DNA of 64,000 bases from CAIZQW01 sp942493055 (GTDB lineage: Bacteria > Verrucomicrobiota > Kiritimatiellia > RFP12 > UBA1067), in the NCBI GenBank assembly GCA_942493055.1, contig OW818680.1, positions 6,061,704-6,125,703 of the forward strand. Reading direction: 5' to 3'. The translations under genes and the position numbers were made by a program. The first letter of the stretch is position 1. Each line of letters begins with the position of its first letter. The notes beneath the pieces are model-generated. The model was not told where the DNA came from. It did not search any database and saw only the letters and a program-made list of their open reading frames with translations. Below, one piece after another: positions 60,084-64,000 of this stretch.

Positions 60084-63000
60084 ATGAACAAAAGACTTAT
60101 CACCGCATGCCTCCTGCCGATCTTTATCGCGCTGACCGCAACCGCCGAAGAGCCGGCTCCGAAACCCTACGATAACTGGCCCGCTAACGATCAAGAGTGG
60201 AACAGCCTGACCAACCACATCATGTGGTGCTACAACAGCCTGCGGGACCGGGCGTGTGTCGTGACAGGAAGTACCAATCTAGGATGGGAAGTCTCGCTTG
60301 TCTGTCCATTCCGCGACTATTCGCTGATCGCCAGGGAGATCGACAGGCTCGCGCCATACTTCTTAAATCACACATTGGCCGTCAACAACAACGATTTCGA
60401 CAATTACTTCAGCACGACTAACGCCACAGGCAGATGTCCGGATGAGTTTCCCCGTTGGACTCCTGAGAGTCTGCATTCCAATGCCTTCGAACGCGCAGAC
60501 TGGAGTACAAACACCGTCCTTACAGTCTGGATGGCGGTTACGAACAGGGCGTTCATTGCGGAGGTCACTAAGACCATTAAGATGCTGAAGGTTTCATCTC
60601 CTTTTACCCCGATACAGATAGATCGAGGAACTAATTGCACTATTTTTGCTATGACAGGATACTTCCAAGCATATACAAACGGAATTGCAATTTCAGACGC
60701 ATGCAACTTGCTTAAAGCAAGTTATACCTATACAAACGGGGTTCTAGTTGGAGACTATAATCCGTATGCTTTTACTACTGATAGAAGTACTCATTTGTGG
60801 GCGAGTAATTGGAATGACGTTGATGACGATTATTTTTCTCTTGACGGCCGTAAATACTATTCGTGGTGCCACCAATTTTCTAGTAATTACCTAGTTAATA
60901 GAATCAATCAACAAGGGAACCCGTTTGCGTTTCAGCCCAAGGTCTCGGTCTATATCGGTAGAGGTATCGAGTGGGACGATTATACGCCAAGCGAAGAAGT
61001 TGTGGGAAGGAAAAAGGTGTTTTATTGTAAAAATACCGGTGTACAGAGTCTGACGGAGAATACCACGCTTGTCGTGCTTGAAAATCCGATTGCGGACTTA
61101 TATTCTGAAATTGATGACCCGTTGAGCTATGCGGAGTTGGATGATAAATGGTATGACGTTCCCGGCGGCGCCTATTATGTAGAGAGCGCTTATCCATTGA
61201 TTCTGGTGGAATGGACATTCGCAGAATTCCCTCAAGATGCACTCCCCTCCGCCACACCTATTGAAACACCGGACGTTGACGTGGACGGCATTGTTCAAAC
61301 CATGCCTGTCGATGGTCTGCCGGGATCCGAGACCGGCACCTTTGTGGTCAACCCTGCCGACGAATCCCCTTGCCTCTATCTGCCGCTCTCGTCAAAGGCC
61401 GTCTGGGACGGGGCTCTGCCCGTCCATGCCTATCTGAGTCAGGGGGCTGTTACAAATCTGCCCTATCACTATGTGCCATGGACACCGTACATAGGGAGTA
61501 CTTGCCCTGTCGAGTTGCCAAACTGTAACGTTCCCCTCCTCGGCCTGCCCACGTTCCACTATAGTCTTAACACTTTTCTCCTTGAACTTAGTACAGTGAC
61601 TAATGCCCAGACTCAAATAAAGCAGGCCGTTATCTTACGTCCGCGCGGAGAAATCGTCGTATTTGACTTCCCCTGGGATGGGACCGCGTTCAGCACTAAC
61701 GGACATCCGACGGGAGTTAACCGTGATCTCGGCTATATCCTGCATGACAAGCAGGGCACACTTTCATTGCTGTTTCCTTCCGGTATAGGTCACATGTTTG
61801 GAGAAAATTCATACTGGGGATGGAATTACGCTGTTTTTAATGAAAACTTCATAGTGCGCGATTTACATTATCCTTTTATCGGGTCAGCGACGCAAAAAGT
61901 GGCCTGCGTCACAGGAGGTGTCTACCGGACTACAATCGCATGGGAAAAGGGGTTGCCTACTAATGTCACATATCGCTCGTTAAGCACGGGCGAACTCTGC
62001 GAAAGCGTTGCGCTTGACTACCGGGAAGGCCGTGCTGTCTGGCTGGATAAGTCGGCTTCTGAAGCGGAGGCAAAAATCCTGGCGGATAATAGCATTCTTT
62101 ACGGCACAGGGGTGAAACGGATCCGGCGACAGACCGGCACACGTGAAACCGGACGCGTTGTTACGGTCACTACCTTTGGCTCGGAGGGGGCGACAACGCC
62201 CTATCTGACTGAAACGACAACTTATGACAACCGTCAGCGCCTGTCAAACCGTACACTTGCCGCAGGTGTCCAGAGCATAATGTCCGACTATACGTACAAA
62301 AATGAATCCGTGTCTGACGAGCGCTATCCGGCGACCGGACTGCTTGTCAGGAATTCCGTCGCAACGCTTAAGCGGACCGGCTCATTCGGTGCTGTCACAC
62401 AGACCTTTAGTTATAAGCTTCAGCAAGGCTGGCTTTCCCAGATTAGTTATCCGCAGGGAGGCGGGAGTATCGGAATGACCGTCTACGAATATTATCCTGT
62501 TCCCGACTGGATAATTGAATATCCAGTGTTGCCCATGAGGGGAATATGTCTTAAGTCTACGGAGCGCAAGTTCGATGGAAACAGCTTTGGTAAGGTATTG
62601 AATTCAATGTATGGGTGGTTAGATCATAAGACAGAGGAAGAAGTGTGTTACAAGCCTGACGCGTCAATGGGCGCCGTTGAGAATCATAAATATGTAAATG
62701 GGATTGCAGTAGCTTCGAGTTTGGTGAATGACTTATTTAGGATGTATGTAGGTAGATATGAATCCCCATCTTCATTGGCAACCGTTTATAACTACCTCAA
62801 TACGGTAACGGAAGCGGGGTTTGCAATATCTGACGGATCAACGGTTAAAGACGTTTTCGTGAACGCCAGGGGAGTTCCGCTATATTCAAATACCGAAACA
62901 TGGGATGGGGCGAAGCTGGAGGAGACCCTGACTCAGGTTGATGCGCAGGGCCGCCCGAAGAGCAGCCAGTTCATGGACGGCACGTCGGTTTACTATCTGA

Positions 63001-64000
63001 ATTACTGCATCCATGGACCGCAAAGTATCTTTAACCGCGATGGTTCGACGACGACACTCCAGTATGATTCCTTCGGCCGTGTCAAAAAGCGGGGGGATGG
63101 CGAGACCGGGATCACGTACGAATACGAGTATGACCCCATCGGCAACGTGACAAAACAGACCCGCTCTGTCGGCTCCAAGAAAGCCGAAAGCTTCGCCACC
63201 TACGGACTCGATGGGGCGCTCCTCTATTCCAAGGACGAGAGCGGCCGCGAGGTCACGATCAACGGACAGACTGTCGATGGTTATCTGGAACTGACGCGTA
63301 CGGAGACTGGCAAGGCCCCTGTTATCAGTAAGTACTGGGCCGACGGGACGCTGAAGTCCGTGACAGGCGATGGCGCCGCTGCAAGATTCAATCGCGAGCG
63401 AGGTGTCACGGATAACAAGTACTGGATCAAGACAAGTAACCCGGACAATGCTAATGAGTGGTCTACGCAATGGCACCATTACAACGGATTATACGCCTAC
63501 ACCGAGCAATTCGGCGGTCTGACAAATGTCGTCGCTTATGATGAGAAGCTCCGTCCGGCGTCGGGACTCAGCGCAGACAGCGTCAAATCCCTTGCCACTT
63601 ATGACGCCAACTACACCTGGCTGCCGTCTGTCTCCGGTGTCTCCCTTACCGGTAACGATCAACTGGATCTCACGTCAGATCCCTATTGTGTCAAATACGA
63701 GTATGACTTCACAGCTCAGGGACTGAAGACGACTCAGTACAGCTTTCCGAACGACGGGAGTGCCACGCCATTCGAGGAGGGATATACTCAGGTCTCGCCA
63801 GATGGACGCACAGGAACTTTTTCTGTGCAGGGCCGCATAGGCACCTTCTCCTGCGACGCCGCACCATCGAAGGGCACCTATACAAAGACAGTCAACCTGC
63901 CAGGCGGCGGGATCGCGACCTATACATACAGCAAGTTCCTGCTGCGCGAGGAGACCATGCGCGTGACGGGTTCGCAGCGTAAAGTCACGAAGACCTACAA
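60084..64000 (+). CDS. RHS/YD-repeat protein, 3' end outside the window
   Basis: At least 1305 codons, open to the window edge. A signal peptide (RLITACLLPIFIALTATAEE) follows the ATG, with GAAAGG upstream. The first 650 residues are weakly structured and contain little that I recognise. From about residue 690 YD-type repeats appear (TTYDNRQRLSNRTLAAG, then LQYDSFGRVKKRGDGETG, YEYEYDPIGNVTKQTR and FATYGLDGALLYSKDESG), as in RHS proteins, which wrap toxins or surface modules in beta-shells. The segments near 60.6-61.1 and 62.5-62.9 kb are AT-richer than the rest. Translation start overlaps the presumed original stop of the upstream gene. No toxin domain can be judged because the end is missing. 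Confidence 0.85.
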   Translation, partial: MNKRLITACLLPIFIALTATAEEPAPKPYDNWPANDQEWNSLTNHIMWCYNSLRDRACVVTGSTNLGWEVSLVCPFRDYSLIAREIDRLAPYFLNHTLAVNNNDFDNYFSTTNATGRCPDEFPRWTPESLHSNAFERADWSTNTVLTVWMAVTNRAFIAEVTKTIKMLKVSSPFTPIQIDRGTNCTIFAMTGYFQAYTNGIAISDACNLLKASYTYTNGVLVGDYNPYAFTTDRSTHLWASNWNDVDDDYFSLDGRKYYSWCHQFSSNYLVNRINQQGNPFAFQPKVSVYIGRGIEWDDYTPSEEVVGRKKVFYCKNTGVQSLTENTTLVVLENPIADLYSEIDDPLSYAELDDKWYDVPGGAYYVESAYPLILVEWTFAEFPQDALPSATPIETPDVDVDGIVQTMPVDGLPGSETGTFVVNPADESPCLYLPLSSKAVWDGALPVHAYLSQGAVTNLPYHYVPWTPYIGSTCPVELPNCNVPLLGLPTFHYSLNTFLLELSTVTNAQTQIKQAVILRPRGEIVVFDFPWDGTAFSTNGHPTGVNRDLGYILHDKQGTLSLLFPSGIGHMFGENSYWGWNYAVFNENFIVRDLHYPFIGSATQKVACVTGGVYRTTIAWEKGLPTNVTYRSLSTGELCESVALDYREGRAVWLDKSASEAEAKILADNSILYGTGVKRIRRQTGTRETGRVVTVTTFGSEGATTPYLTETTTYDNRQRLSNRTLAAGVQSIMSDYTYKNESVSDERYPATGLLVRNSVATLKRTGSFGAVTQTFSYKLQQGWLSQISYPQGGGSIGMTVYEYYPVPDWIIEYPVLPMRGICLKSTERKFDGNSFGKVLNSMYGWLDHKTEEEVCYKPDASMGAVENHKYVNGIAVASSLVNDLFRMYVGRYESPSSLATVYNYLNTVTEAGFAISDGSTVKDVFVNARGVPLYSNTETWDGAKLEETLTQVDAQGRPKSSQFMDGTSVYYLNYCIHGPQSIFNRDGSTTTLQYDSFGRVKKRGDGETGITYEYEYDPIGNVTKQTRSVGSKKAESFATYGLDGALLYSKDESGREVTINGQTVDGYLELTRTETGKAPVISKYWADGTLKSVTGDGAAARFNRERGVTDNKYWIKTSNPDNANEWSTQWHHYNGLYAYTEQFGGLTNVVAYDEKLRPASGLSADSVKSLATYDANYTWLPSVSGVSLTGNDQLDLTSDPYCVKYEYDFTAQGLKTTQYSFPNDGSATPFEEGYTQVSPDGRTGTFSVQGRIGTFSCDAAPSKGTYTKTVNLPGGGIATYTYSKFLLREETMRVTGSQRKVTKTY

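Noticed and set aside
1..64000. tRNA or rRNA genes and CRISPR arrays
   Set aside because: No cloverleaf-like GGTTCRA/CCA pattern, no rRNA-like stretch and no regularly spaced direct repeats of 25-40 bases were found.

Overview
Overall character. The sequence looks like a chromosomal segment of an anaerobic or fermentative bacterium of the Planctomycetota-Verrucomicrobiota-Chlamydiota group, most likely Kiritimatiellota/Verrucomicrobiota (inference). The support is a DUF1549/DUF1553 + DUF1501 + PPC-like trio, long secreted RCC1/thrombospondin-type-3/RHS proteins, an [FeFe]-hydrogenase maturase HydG, and an operon for nitrosative and superoxide defence (hybrid cluster protein, rubredoxin, superoxide reductase). 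I see no rRNA, tRNA, CRISPR array or prophage.

Layout. 0-5.7 kb: the end of a C-terminally anchored protein, a secreted C25-type peptidase, and a large membrane/TPR protein. 5.8-8.8 kb: cobC-cobU-cobT-cobS, the nucleotide-loop branch of cobalamin synthesis. 8.9-13.3 kb (minus): an Rrf2 regulator with a perfect palindromic operator, a ferredoxin, Hcp, a 43-aa rubredoxin started by TTG and superoxide reductase, closed by a strong hairpin. Beyond the hairpin are a thioesterase and an alternative-oxidase-like di-iron protein. 13.3-19.7 kb: a metallophosphoesterase, an M3 oligopeptidase, a beta-propeller protein and a membrane-anchored predicted pseudokinase. 19.7-34.8 kb (minus): a metallophosphoesterase-PHP fusion, HydG and an AEC transporter, then the mazG-asmA-like-miaB-rlmD-like-ABC permease run, then a degenerate HAD-like protein and a DUF1846 protein.

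35.0-38.7 kb: this is the accessory island. Three sites have the geometry of integron attC sites (paired R boxes, unpaired spacer, paired L boxes with one extra base in L''). They separate small minus-strand genes: a SUKH-type gene, two unknown genes and a toxin-antitoxin pair. No integrase is visible, so this looks like a cluster of attC sites lacking an integrase. Next to it are a dispersed dyad element with a compensated base pair, two large foldback elements and several short repeats.

38.8-43.9 kb (minus): greA-like, dksA-like, lspA, miaA and radC, closely packed. 44-51 kb (plus): an Orn/Lys/Arg decarboxylase and the DUF1553/DUF1501/PPC trio. 51.4-64 kb (plus): five consecutive secreted or membrane proteins (a short TM protein, a 1548-aa RCC1/TSP3 protein with an internal duplication, a tail-fibre-like protein, a second RCC1/TSP3 protein and an RHS/YD-repeat protein open at the window edge). 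Two of the five show signs of a C-terminal frameshift.
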